Shown here piece by piece: positions 1 through 10,421 of a stretch of DNA of 44,104 bases; the stretch's first letter is position 1; each line of letters starts with the position of its first letter. The notes beneath the pieces are model-generated. The model had not been told where the DNA came from. It did not search any database and worked only from the letters and a program-made list of their open reading frames with translations. The stretch is taken from the NCBI GenBank assembly GCA_015179025.1, contig WHUX01000322.1:1-44104 (forward strand), read 5' to 3'. Source of the stretch: Terfezia claveryi. Taxonomy: Eukaryota; Ascomycota; Pezizomycetes; Pezizales; Pezizaceae. A program made the position numbers and the translations under genes.

Positions 1-2
1 AA

Positions 3-623
3 GACATTATCCACGCAGTAGCCACATTGAGGAAGGAACTATACCCAATGGCGGCTCCACACACAGATGATAAGGTAGTGTCTATAAACAGAGAAACTAT
101 TGACCTAGTTGTACCTGGTCTCTCAGGAAGGAAGGGGGAAGAGGCCCGTGACAGGGCAGACGAGATTGGACGTGCCATAGGTCTCACCTTAGTAGTCCAG
201 TCTCCCAAATAGCTCGTAAGAAACAAGTATAGAGGCAACAGCTATGAAGGCAAGACCTACTCCCTCAGATTCACAGTATACAGGAGTGACTTGGCTAAAC
301 TGGACTACCCACTTCCTATCCCGATCCCAGGTCTGAATTCGAAGGCTTTCATCTATGAACGACATAAAGACAAGGCCTACTACATTGATACCCTCGGACA
401 TACAGTCTCAGAACTGCGTCCCACACAGAGCCCACAGCCAATCCCCAATGAGGTCCACTGCACCTACTGTGAAGGGAGCAACCATGGAGTAGAAGACTGC
501 TACCGCCACGTCAATGACGTGAAATACAGAAACAAGGATAAGGAACACAGAAATAGAAGCCGTGGAAACTGGAGGCACTTCCCCACAGCCCATAAGGGAA
601 ATCGCTGCCTCAATGAATACTAG
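3..623 (+). pseudogene. LINE A ORF1 (Gag-like nucleic-acid-binding protein), 5'-incomplete
   Basis: ORF1 proteins of Tad1/I-type LINEs coat the element RNA and chaperone its annealing. The reading frame runs in from the left edge (reads D-I-I-H-A-V-A-T-L-R-K from base 3), has one in-frame TAG at 210-212, and continues to a stop at 621-623. Near the end it carries a zinc knuckle at about 456-500, CTYCEGSNHGVEDC, which fits C-x2-C-x4-H-x4-C, followed by a basic tail rich in Lys, Arg and Asn. The last 60 bases overlap the start of ORF2 in another frame, as in many LINEs. The single stop and missing N-terminus make it a broken copy. Confidence 0.85.
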
Positions 624-3600
624 GCCTACAAGCGTCCAGAAGAGAGGGGGAGTCAAAGACAAAGAAGAGCAAGGAAGTAAGGAAAACAGAGTGGAGAGGG
701 GAAAGATCAAAAGCAGAAGAAAGGGAGGAAGAGTTCAAATATTAGTCGCATATTGCAACGTGAACAACAGTGGGATAAACACCTATTCTCTTTTAGAAAG
801 CGTCAAAAATATGGACATCATATTTGTAGGGGAACCAGTCATATACAATACGCTAGCTAGAGCCTGCACAACAAACCACCCGAGCTTCAGATGCATCACC
901 ACACTCTACGAACACAGCAGAATCACAGGCTACGTATCTATCAGACACCACAAGGCCTCGAGTTCCTATATCAACTACCAGATCAGCCGTATATATTTAG
1001 GATCTATAACAGTAACAGGAGTATACCTCAATGGAAAGGACCCAGCTCCAGACCTTAGAGCAGACCTTGATAGAATCCCCGTTAATAGTCACTCTCTTAT
1101 CCTAGGTAACTTAAACACACACTACCCACTCTGAGTCAGCTATAGGACAAGCAGAGGGGATGCAGTACAGGAATGGGCAAACACTAACCAGCTCACCCAA
1201 GAAGTACACTACCAAGCTTACACATTCCGACGAGGAGAAAGTAGGAGCCTTCTTGACCTTGTATTCAAAGGAAGAAATCTATCATGGAAAGACCATAACT
1301 CTCTACACCTCTCCTGGATAGGTTCAGACCACAGCATTATCGCAGGATACATAAAGACAAACACTTCAGAGACCCGACAGTACACAAGCATTGACTGGAG
1401 ATAGTGGAGCGATTACACCGAGAAGGATGCAGCATTCAAACCCAGCTACTTCGGGGAGGCATACCAAGTTCTCCATAATCTAGTTCAGGACCACCTCATC
1501 TATAAAAGTGCCACCCGACAAAGTAAGAAATGGTGGGATAAGGAGGTGGAAGCACAACTCGAAACAATATGGAGAGCAGGCAAAGAAGGGGGGGAAAAAT
1601 ATAAAGAGGAAAGTAAAAAGCCCAGGAAGGTCATCAAGAAAAAGAAAAAAGCATGCTAGTAAAAGTTTCTAGAGGAACAAGGCCAACGCCACCCATGGGA
1701 TATAGCAAGGATAGCCAGAGACCCATTCAAGTGCATACCAATCATGGGAGACCTCACCGACAAGGCTGGAACAGTAATGACAACAAATCAAAGTAAAATC
1801 CAGGCTTTCCAGAAACACAATCTAGTATCAAGGGATGGGTCACCTTACCATCAGCCCGGATCGCCTATAATTGTCCAGTCCCCGATACGATACCAAGCAG
1901 CGGAGGAGTCTACCATCACAAAGATAAGGAGGGCGCTTGGAAAAACATCGAACAGCACAGCACCAGGACCGGACCTCATTTCCTACCAGCTTATCAAGCT
2001 CATTAAAGATACCCAGCTGGGTATAGCCCTCATCAACGATCTATCTAGAGTGGCAGAAGGCAACGTAGCAGCACCTTTAGCATGGAGGAACCTCTCTATG
2101 GTAATGATACCCAAACCGGGAAAGGACCACTCCCAAATCAAAGGATGGAGGCTGATAGTGTTATCAACTTAAAACACAGTGGGCAAATTGCTAGAGAAGT
2201 TAATAGCCGACGAGCTCCAATACCAAACAAAGCTATTCCACCCTCTACAATATGGCTCACGAAAAGGCCAGTCAGCAATAGACTTAATGATGCTCACTAT
2301 TTCGACAGCAGAAAAGGCAATAAAAGAAGGAAAGAAAGCCACGCTGCTGGGGAAGGACATAGTATCGGCCTTCAATAACATAAGGATCAAGAAACTCATT
2401 CAAATCCTACAGGAGTCGGAAATGCCATAAAGGATCATACAGTTCATAGAGAGGTTCTTTAAACCCCGGTCATTCCTATCCTATGGGACGGATCAATTAG
2501 AGGCCAAACACGCATGGATCAAGGAGCCCACAGGGTAGCCCATTATCACTAGTACTATGGCTTATCTATATAGGCCACACCCTGAATAAGGCAGACCGTG
2601 CATGCAACCTGCTAATATCCGACAGCAAGAAGACCTCCGAAAAACCAACAACAAGGTCAAACAGTCAACGAAACAGTAATGACCAGCTACCGATGAGAAG
2701 TCAGTTACCAGTTATCTGGCTATTCTCATACGTAGATGACATCAACCCTCTCATCGTGAGCAGTCTCAATACCAGAAGGCACAACCAGCTAGTCCAAAGA
2801 GTAGACGGTATACTCGAGGAAGCAGCACAGGAGGACGAGCTCCAATGGGACCCAAGCAAGGAATCAAGACTAGATTTCCACAGCAAAGGCAAAATTAAGT
2901 ACTGCAAGACCCTGGGTATTACAGTGGCCAGCAATCTCTCTTGGAAAGCATATATTAAACAGCGGACATCCAAAGCAGCTAGCATACTCAGAGTCCTTAC
3001 CGGCTTAGGAAACCAAAGGGGAGGCATGAGCACTATAGCTCTCAGAGCTCTCTACACCGGTTGCATATGGAGCACCTTCACTTGGGGAGCGGAACTTTGG
3101 AAACCTTATCCACAACTCCTCGAATCTATGCAATGTCTGGAATACTAAGCGCTATGGAAAATTACAGGAGGGTATCACGGCAGCAACCATCAAGCCCTGG
3201 GTACATCGCCAATATAGAGCCTCTACAGGACAAGCTGGACAACATGAGACGCACATGGGCAGCCAGGGCTATCAGGACGGGGGATAAATAGATCAGAGCG
3301 TATACTACAGGGGACATGTCCTGGCACCAGAGTAATGATCTACATCATGCAAGAACACCCATCTCCGAGGCCTGTTTCTTGAACGGCGCAACCATAGAAG
3401 AGCTCTCATGGGGCGACAGGGAAGATGTAACCCCCTTCCCATTAAACCACAAAATAATCATGGACCCAAGTCGAAATTATCCCGGGACCTAATCCCCTGA
3501 GCAATGGGAATAGGAGCCATCCTAGAGGAAGGTTGGAGGACTTGCTATACTGACGGCACCGGACGGAAAGGAGCAATAGCGAGCAGAGTCTATAGTGAAG

Positions 3601-4340
3601 ACCGGACAGGAGGCTCCCCCGAGAACTACGGAGGCTTCCTAGTACACCATGCCACGGTAGTAGACGGCGAACTTTTCGCAATGCAACTGGCACTACTCAA
3701 CGAAGACTTATCCATGATATCGATCCTCTCGGACTCTCAGGCCGTAATTCAAGCAGTCCTCAATATGAGCTTGGGCTCTCCACCCAGATCCAGGATCGAA
3801 ATAAGCATTAAGTCCCTTATCACCACGAACCCGCATAGGGACCTCCAGATCTCGTGGGTCAGAGGCTATTTAGGCATCCCAAGCAACGAAAAGGCGGACC
3901 GGCTTGCTAACTTACAGTCCACCTGGGGAATTCACATGCCAGGAACAGACAACAACAGAAGGAGGGCTACGCGCAGCCTCTAAAGCGAGACGAAAGAAGC
4001 AAGAACAAAGGCGGGCTTCGGGGTAAGAAGAGTGGAGTGGAATCGACAAGCCCTGTCAGCCTACACCTGGCTAAGAACTAACAGAGGCCCACAACGGAGC
4101 TGGCTCCACCATATCGGCAAGGCGGAATCAGCAGCATGCACATGTGGTCACCCCACTGAGACCGGAGAACATATCGCCTTCGACTGCCCACGCTTCAACC
4201 GGATACGCAGCGGTCTATTGGGGGGGAGGAGGAGCTGGGAGGAGCTCGACAAACTGGATTGGAGGAAAGAAGGGGAAGGAGAAGAGAGATATGAAGCTAC
4301 AGAGGCCTTCTTCAGCCTCCTATACCATGAGCTTATGTAG
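562..4340 (+). pseudogene. LINE A ORF2 (endonuclease, reverse transcriptase, RNase H), broken
   Basis: ORF2 nicks the target DNA and reverse-transcribes the element RNA there. The endonuclease runs about 740-1400 (VAYCNVNNSG near the start; the LGNLNTHYPL region corresponds to the usual GDFNTH-PLW; GSDHSII at about 1324). Reverse transcriptase follows: TAPGPD and MIPKPGKD at about 1950-2130, YGSRKGQSAIDLMM at about 2250, and YVDD of the active site at about 2729. RNase H lies about 3500-3960 (CYTDGTG, ILSDSQAV, WVRGYLGIPSNEKADRLA). The C-terminal domain at about 4030-4340 has C-x-C-x4-H spacing (CTCGHPTETGEHIAFDCP). Stops occur at 1132, 2170 and 2428. Frameshifts lie between 2430 and 2693, near 3197, and before 3504. 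LINE F keeps a stretch between reverse transcriptase and RNase H that seems deleted here near 3300. Confidence 0.9.
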
Positions 4341-4721
4341 GGAGCTGTTGGAAATGCCACTGCCATCGGGAGGTTAGAGATGAAGAGAGAGATTTACGAA
4401 TTTTCATGAGTTTCCTTGCATCTTAGTCCCATTTATCTCAGTTCTGTCAGTTCACGTGGTTATTTCCAGTTTACCACAGCTTCTAGTCCGTCAAGTTCTT
4501 CATTTCGCAGTTGTGTACCAGTCAGGCCTCCAGGTCATTGGCTAAGTCCGTTAATGACAGCATAGGGCCTTCTGCAAGTTCGTGTATTTAAGTTTGCGTG
4601 GAGTTGGCAGATTAACTTGCCTATCCCTTGAATCCACCGGGTTTCCGCGTGGCTCCTCATAGCCCCCCTAACGGGGCTGCATAGGAGTACTTAGTATATA
4701 AAAAAAAAAAAAAAAAAAAAA
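4341..4721 (+). other. LINE A 3' UTR with conserved hairpin and poly-A
   Basis: This is the untranslated end of LINE A. Just before the poly-A (4700-4721) lies an inverted repeat, left arm 4653-4666 and right arm 4673-4687, around the loop CCTAA. The same structure precedes the tail of the other family-1 copies in the window. In LINEs whose reverse transcriptase has been studied, a 3' stem-loop can be what the enzyme recognises; that role here is inference. Confidence 0.8.
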
Positions 4722-5435
4722 TTGGCCAATTGGGCGCTATTGATGGTTGGGCCGCCCCATCCACCAATGCGGGTAATGATCGGCCTATTCACCAATCTAA
4801 CCAATAGAATAGTAATATACTATGAAAATCCGGGTGGAGGGTGTTGTGCCAACCGGACTAAAAATCTGGATATATGTATTTCGCCCGAAATTATAGCCAG
4901 GTATCGTGTATCGGGCAGGCTAAATAAACGGAGGCATGAAAAGAATATAAATGTTAGAGAGGAAAATGGGAAATTAATTTACAAAAAGGATCATATAGAT
5001 CGCTGAATGGCAGGATGTTTGCATGCTGATTTCATATGAGTAGAGGTTGATATGGAACATGGAAGTGAGGAACATTAGCTGCGCAGGTATAATTACTGTT
5101 CTTATCTACAGGCCATTGGCCAATTGAAAAGATTGCTGAACACCATTCAATTTTTAGGTGTCGCTACTGGTAGCGCGTAAAACAATTGGCATTGTTAGCA
5201 CCCACCTGACGTCTTCCGTGAAGGTGCTTGTTTTGCTTGCTAAAACAACATATACTCCAGAGCTCCATTTCACACTCAATTCTTTTCCAGAGTCACACTC
5301 TAACCACTACACACCTACTCCAACTCCCCAACAACTACAAACACATCCTCCCCCCTCTTTGAACTTTTCGTTCTCACTTGATTATCAACTGAACGTCCTC
5401 TACTTCACCTACCTACAAATCCGAAGATAGCCAGT
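4722..5435 (+). other. Non-coding interval with one DNA-transposon-like end
   Basis: No convincing gene is seen. The bases around 4837-4861 read GGGTGTTGTGCCAACCGGAC followed by TA. This matches, with one change, the end at about 21430-21451 and resembles ends near 22545 and 23318, so it may be an orphan terminal repeat. The palindromic word TTGGCCAATTG occurs near 4722 and again near 5117. A C/T/A-rich run at about 5260-5430 resembles a fungal 5' leader ahead of the ATG at 5436. Confidence 0.35.
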
Positions 5436-6492
5436 ATGGCTCTCTTGAGTCTTTGGAATGCCGCATTAACGGCCGATGAGAACATCCAAGTACGTATGAA
5501 TGAATCCTGATGCGGAGTTCCAGATGCCATATTGGAACATCCATCGGAGTCGTTTAAGCCACTGACGAATATAATAGGAATTACCAGCTGCACGAGGCCG
5601 AAAGCGTCAATACCTCTCCCCAGAGTCTGACACGGAGCCTGGACCATTCGGACACCATTCTACCCAACTACACCATAAAATCACGTTAGGGTCAGTGACG
5701 GTTGCACGTGGCCATGGCACCCCACTCACCATTATCCCTACCAGTGATTACAATAGGCCTACATCTAAGGTCGTAGCCAAAAGTCCAGAAATATGAGGAG
5801 ACTGTAGCAGCGTTAAGAAAAGAAAATTTTCGGATGATCAATTGGAACCAGGCTTAGGGAGTAGTCCATGTCAGGGCAGTACCCCCATCGGAACCCATAC
5901 ACCACCTACTGCTATCACAGGCCCTGAGCAACAGACCACGTGTGAACATTTGATACGCCGCTCCGAGAATGCTAGAGGCCTGAATAAAGGTACCACACCT
6001 TTGTCAGTCAAACAGAAACCTTCACAGTCAGCAGCCCCGCTAGTTGCATATATGTCTAAAGAATGTGGGCACACACCACAGAAGATCAGACCTCATGACA
6101 CACCCAAAATGAAACTCGATGACGTCCCAGGAATTAAAGGCACCACTAAGTCAGTTGATGTAAAGGTTGGTCCGCAAAAACGAAAGTACCACAATCGTCC
6201 CCGTAAAGGAAGAACCCATAAGAGGATAGTCACGCCGGAGAGAATAATTGCGGCACTCGCGGAAGCAAGAAGGGCAGCCATAGCCCTGGAGTTAGAGTTG
6301 GCACGCGATTCAGAATCTAATCATCATATCAAAATCCCAGCTGCGCCGCCTGTGCAGAGTGGTATCAAGAAGGTGGAGCTTCGGAGCTGTCTGTCCCATG
6401 AGAAGTCCAAGACACATGGTGAAACGGAGAAAATTAAACGCCAGGTGGAATGGAACCCGACTGCGATGATGCATACATACCCAGTACAGTAA
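5436..6492 (+). CDS. Hypothetical basic nuclear-type protein, probably spliced
   Basis: I do not recognise this protein. The best-supported part is an open frame from 5797 (after a TGA at 5794-5796) to the stop at 6490-6492. It starts with the Lys/Arg patch KKRKFSDD, a possible nuclear localisation signal. A strongly basic patch sits in the middle (KRKYHNRPRKGRTHKR), and an Ala/Glu-rich stretch follows that may be helical (ERIIAALAEARRAA). A possible first exon is 5436-5489 (ATG, 18 codons), ending at a GTACGT donor, with an acceptor at 5581-5587 and a CTGAC branch-point-like site. I could not find a second intron that keeps phase into 5797, so the model is uncertain. It could also be a gene remnant. 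It sits between LINE A and a tandem duplication. Confidence 0.4.
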
Positions 6493-6607
6493 ATGAGGAC
6501 GACTAGGGTCACTGTGAGAAGTTGGCTGTTTTGATTAATAGAGGGGCTAATTATCATAATTACCTTTCCAATCCATCCCTTCAAATTTCCCATTTCAATA
6601 TTCTGAT

Positions 6608-7113
6608 CAATATCAACAACATTAGAAAGTTTACTTTGGCTACTATGCAACACGCACATGCAAAGTTCAAGCAGTCTAGCAGATTGAAACTTAGTCACAT
6701 TCAATTGCAATTATTCTCATTGTTTTAACCATTGTGAAAGGGTATCATCTCTAACTAATATCGGGGTTAGGGTTTTGTTTACATTTTGTTTGCTATTGCT
6801 ATTTTTCAAAGGTTTTTTTCTGCATTTGCCACGTCAGTTGTTTTGATTCTGGTGGAAGCAATATCAACAACATTAGGAAGTTTACTTTGGCTATTATGCA
6901 ACACACGCACATGCAAAGTTCAAGCAGTCTCGCAGATTGAAGCTTAGTCACTTTCAATTGCAATATTTCTCATTGTTTTAACCATTTTGAAAGGGTATCA
7001 TCTCTAACTAATATCGGGGTCAGGGTTTTGTTTACATTTTGTTTGCTACATATTGCTATTTTTGAAAGGTTTTTTTGCATTTGCATTTGCCACGTCAGTT
7101 GTTTTGATTCTGG
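6608..7113. repeat. Imperfect 251-bp tandem duplication
   Basis: Two copies lie head to tail, 6608-6858 and 6859 to about 7113. Each begins CAATATCAACAACATTAG and ends near CACGTCAGTTGTTTTGATTC. They differ by scattered substitutions and small indels, for example CAACACG against CAACACACG. Inside is a T-rich stretch around TTTGTTTGCTATTGC. No coding role is seen. Confidence 0.92.
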
Positions 7114-7439
7114 CTGGAGCAAGACTAATTCTAGCTGTTCAGGATTCACATGTTTGGTAATAAAACAATAAAAAACGATACGATGCCACATAGTCAGCCA
7201 GTGATTCTCACAACTCATCGCCTGAGCAGGTTGCACCAAAACTAGCACTTCCTGATAAACTATCCACAAACAAAGCCAGCAAGACAGAAGCTCTATCTTT
7301 ATTTGGGTAAAGAGATCAATATTTGGATCATGAGAGAGGTATGTATATCTCATACGAATTTGCATAGAATGCGAAAAAGAATATTAACAATGAGAGCTTT
7401 GTGTATGATAGTCTTTCTTACGGAGCTTGGATGGAGGGG
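7114..7439. other. Intergenic, nothing recognised
   Basis: AT-rich sequence after the tandem duplication. Reading frames in it are short and resemble none of the protein families found elsewhere in the window. Confidence 0.5.
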
Positions 7440-8925
7440 GCAGAGGGACTGAGAAGAGGAGTTCGAAAAACACCAGTATCTGGCCCTAAATAATTGAGTA
7501 AAGGCAAGCATGGATCGAGAATGGAGCTGGTAAGTCAAATGGCAGGGGTGGAGTCCCCGAGGATGGCTTTGGCAGCTCAGGCAAAACTTGCTGGAAAGAT
7601 GATGCGGAGTGCCAGCGTAGTTGGGGATCTCTGGAGGGGAAACAAGTCGGGGAGGAACTCAGAGGAAGGAAGGGCCTGGGACAACTTTGAGGAGTCATTT
7701 AACAAAAGGATGGCTTCATAATGTCTGCGATTCTAAGCAGGCAGGCTGCTCGAAGAAGGAGGGGAATGAAAAGCTGAGTCTGGGAGACAGTTTCCTGGTT
7801 ACGGACATCCCAATCGTACACCTAAGTCTAGGTAGAGACATAAGGAAATTGAAGAGACCAAAGAGGATGCGGTGGTAGTCTACACTGATGGCAGCATGAG
7901 TGAGGAGAGGGCAGTTGGAGGGGAGGCGCTCGGAAGGGAGAAGGTCGAAGGCGAGTGTGGGCCTAGGCCGAATCTGCAGGGTGTGGGACGGGGAGGTTGC
8001 CGTCCCCGGAAGGGAATCCTCCCGGATAGAAGGTCCTCATCCTGACGGATTTCCTAGCGGCAATTGCGACTGTTAGAAAGGGAGGTAGAAGAGGAAAGGC
8101 GAGGACGACCGTCCTGGGTAGCGCGGTCCTGGCAATCAGAGGCTCTGGGGGGTGGGGGCGGTATAGGCTCGACTGGCCGAAGGTGCATGTTGGCATTCCT
8201 GGCAATGAACGAGCAGATGTCCTGGCCAAAATCGGGTGCAGAGAACTTATACCAGGAGAACCCCCTCATCACGGAGGGAGGTTTGGAGCAGGAGTGGAGG
8301 AGAAGGCTAAGGCGGAGAGGAGGGTGGTAGAAGCAGGAGAGGGCAGGGTAGTGAGATGGGAAAGGAAGGCTCGGATTAATACCATCAACTGTAGGACTGA
8401 GAAAGGGAACCTCCAATCCTGACGAGCGAATCTGGGCGACGCCGTTGATTCTACATGCCGAACATGTGGCCGCTATCTGTGAGACAGACAGGCACGCAGC
8501 CCTGGTGTGACTACGAGGGGAGAAAATCGGCAGAAGAGGAGCAATTGGGAGGAGATTGACCAGCGGGGGGGGGGGGGGGGTGGCTTAAGAAGGTGAAGTA
8601 TGAGGGGAGGATTACACGGTGGGTTGGCCGAGACGTTCTTCTCCAACCTGGGACTGAGATGAGAAGGAGGACTTTGTTTCCTTTGATGTAAGGGGAGGGC
8701 CGGAACGGGGCGTGGCGGCGGAGGTTACATTTATGACGGGGGCAGAGGCCGGCAAGAGGGCGCGTGGAGGAGGCAGGGCTTTATTTCCGTATCCCTTTCT
8801 TTGGCTCAGGAGGTAGGGCATTTATGAGCTCGTTGTGCCGTGGGTGTACCGAGTCTTTTAAGTTAAGGGAACGGGTCAGTCTCATAACCTTAGGTTCCAT
8901 AGACCTATAGACCAAAAAAAAGGCA
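7440..8925 (+). mobile_element. LINE D: 5'-truncated family-2 LINE, GC-rich
   Basis: This is the 3' part of a second LINE family, recognised by alignment with LINE H (32590-35470). Matching pieces include GDLW at 7627 against 33890, EEGNEKLSLGD at about 7762 against EEGNEKISLKG at 34026, an RNase H start VVVYTDGSM at 7873, VHVGIPGNERADVLAK at about 8183, and RTEKGNLQS at about 8395. The frame shifts several times, so it is a pseudogene. The tail at 8845-8925 (TACCGAGTCTTTTAAG, then a short A run) matches the tails at 18.5-18.9 kb and 35.4 kb. Unlike LINE H it is GC-rich and not visibly enriched in TpA. Confidence 0.82.
8565..8580 (+). repeat. Run of 16 G
   Basis: Sixteen consecutive G residues inside LINE D, where the relative LINE H has no such run. 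A tract of this kind can form a G-quadruplex or reflect slippage. It may also be a length error in the assembly. Confidence 0.9.
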
Positions 8926-9292
8926 TTTTCTAGATAATGCAACGTGATGTACCATTGACCTCTTGTAAATTCTGTATCGCCTGTACATTACTACACCCGT
9001 TACGCAAGGCAACTCTGTTCGAGGAAATCTAATTTCGTAATGGTCTGGGAAATTCTGCAATCCAAGCCTTAACCGGGGTGGACATTCCGAAATGGCCCTG
9101 TATAGCAGGTTCGAGTATAGATGCCATGGCCCTCACGAAGATAACATGGCCAGACATGATTTATATACCACCCACTAGCTGCTCCCAAGACCATCTCCAC
9201 TACTCAGTTACCAACAGAATTACTTCAAAAACCAAACTTAACCCAGAAATCCATCTCCCATTCCAACTTACAGCCAGATTCCACATTAAGCA
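8926..9292. other. Intergenic, possible promoter/leader of the next reading frame
   Basis: No gene is seen. The last 120 bases are C/A/T-rich, in the style of fungal 5' leaders, and end with AGCAATGTC around the ATG at 9293. No clear TATA box is seen. Confidence 0.35.
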
Positions 9293-9514
9293 ATGTCAGG
9301 CGTCATTTCAGAAGAGCTAGCAAGAGGAATACGAGAATTACTAATTGTATATGTCATCGCTTGCGCTGCCATGTCAGTAATTTTATACCTACAGTTATCC
9401 TACCCCATCATTGATGCTTCCTTCCACATTATGATATTTACGATACTATATCTAGAGCTGGTTTTTGTGTATTTGAATCACATTGGAGTGAAACTCGGCA
9501 GTCTCTTCAACTAA
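9293..9514 (+). CDS. Hypothetical small membrane protein (73 aa)
   Basis: I do not recognise this protein. The ATG at 9293 has a favourable fungal context (AGCAATGTC). The 73-residue product starts with a short hydrophilic segment containing charged residues (SGVISEELARGIRE). Two hydrophobic stretches follow, about residues 16-37 and 42-61, enough for two membrane spans joined by a tight turn at YPIID. The stop at 9512-9514 lies inside the first copy of a 106-bp tandem duplication (9499-9710), so the original 3' end may have been altered, or this may be the first exon of a damaged gene. A chance hydrophobic frame cannot be excluded. Confidence 0.35.
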   Translation: MSGVISEELARGIRELLIVYVIACAAMSVILYLQLSYPIIDASFHIMIFTILYLELVFVYLNHIGVKLGSLFN

Positions 9515-9710
9515 ATTCCCCAGACATGGGAAGCACTCCGCATATGCAATCTTACACCAAAAGATATCCACAGTAACCCCTGTACAAACCCCCAACTGAA
9601 GCAACAGTCTCTTCAACTAAATTCCCCAGAGATGGGAAGCACTCCGCATATGCAATCTTACACCAAAAGATATCCACAGTAACCCCTGTACAGACCCCCA
9701 ACTGAAGCAA
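9499..9710. repeat. Recent 106-bp tandem duplication
   Basis: Two copies, 9499-9604 and 9605-9710, each starting CAGTCTCTTCAACTAAATTC and ending CCCCAACTGAAGCAA. I see two differences (CAGACATGG against CAGAGATGG and GTACAAACC against GTACAGACC), so the duplication is young or maintained. It overlaps the end of the reading frame at 9293. Confidence 0.96.
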
Positions 9711-10106
9711 AGATCGAAAAGTCGTAAACACCCACAAAAAAGGAGATAAAACACTAGGTAGTTCGAGGATTTGCAACCTCAATATATGGATCTGGAGCTC
9801 GGGAGTATTTTCCTGGGCGTGTCCAATTGCTTTTCATGTTGTATGTATCACACGATTGATGAACTCATATTCGAACTAGTTAGCACATAAGTGTTCTAGT
9901 TGTCACAAATTAGAAGTAACATGTATATTTTGTACCTATTTTGCATTACCAAATAAGTATGTATAATCCAGCAAATAAACGAAATGTATGATTGAAGGAC
10001 CCCCTAGCATAGTGATTGGAATATGCTGAATACATACTAGAATTGGACCTGGTTAATATCAATACGCAACGCTTCTCCAACGTGAGGATCCCGCACATGT
10101 TAGTCC

Positions 10107-10116
10107 TTAATCAACT

Positions 10117-10147
<31 letters not shown>

Positions 10148-10161
10148 TTAATCAACTTGCA
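10107..10161 (-). mobile_element. Poly-A-only retro-insertion with 14-bp target-site duplication
   Basis: The 14-mer TTAATCAACTTGCA occurs at 10107-10120 and again exactly at 10148-10161. Between them are only 26 T and one A (10121-10147). Read on the minus strand this is a poly-A tract between direct repeats. The simplest reading is target-primed reverse transcription by a LINE that aborted within the tail. LINEs F and G in this window have target duplications of 14 and 11 bp, a similar length. Confidence 0.8.
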
Positions 10162-10421
10162 GCATACATCAGCGAACCTCGAACTATACATCACTGACAA
10201 TATAAACTGATATATTACACATTAAGATTGAGATTGATGTGCATTGGCCATCAACTATACCATGCAATTAGGTTAAGGCCAAGTTCTGAAACCATTTTGG
10301 CCAGGCCAGTTGTGTTTGGCCTCTACCAGTCCGAGCATAAGCTATACTTCCCCCAATAATAAAGACCTCCATATTTTTACTAAAAGTGTTCATCTACACA
10401 CACAGAACCACAATAGAAATT

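Larger units (their letters stand above)
1..4721 (+). mobile_element. LINE A: family-1 Tad1-like non-LTR retrotransposon, decayed
   Basis: This is a non-LTR retrotransposon on the plus strand, open at the left edge because its ORF1 is already in frame at base 3. Order seen: ORF1 with a C-terminal zinc knuckle, ORF2 with endonuclease, reverse transcriptase, RNase H and a C-terminal Cys/His domain, a 3' UTR ending in a hairpin, and a poly-A run at about 4700-4721. Three shorter relatives in the window (F 25506-29849, G 30827-31428 and the tail 16145-16395) share its 3' end. Stops and frameshifts make it inactive. Several stops stand where relatives have Trp (TGG to TAG or TGA). No target-site duplication can be checked because the 5' end is outside the window. 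Confidence 0.93.
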
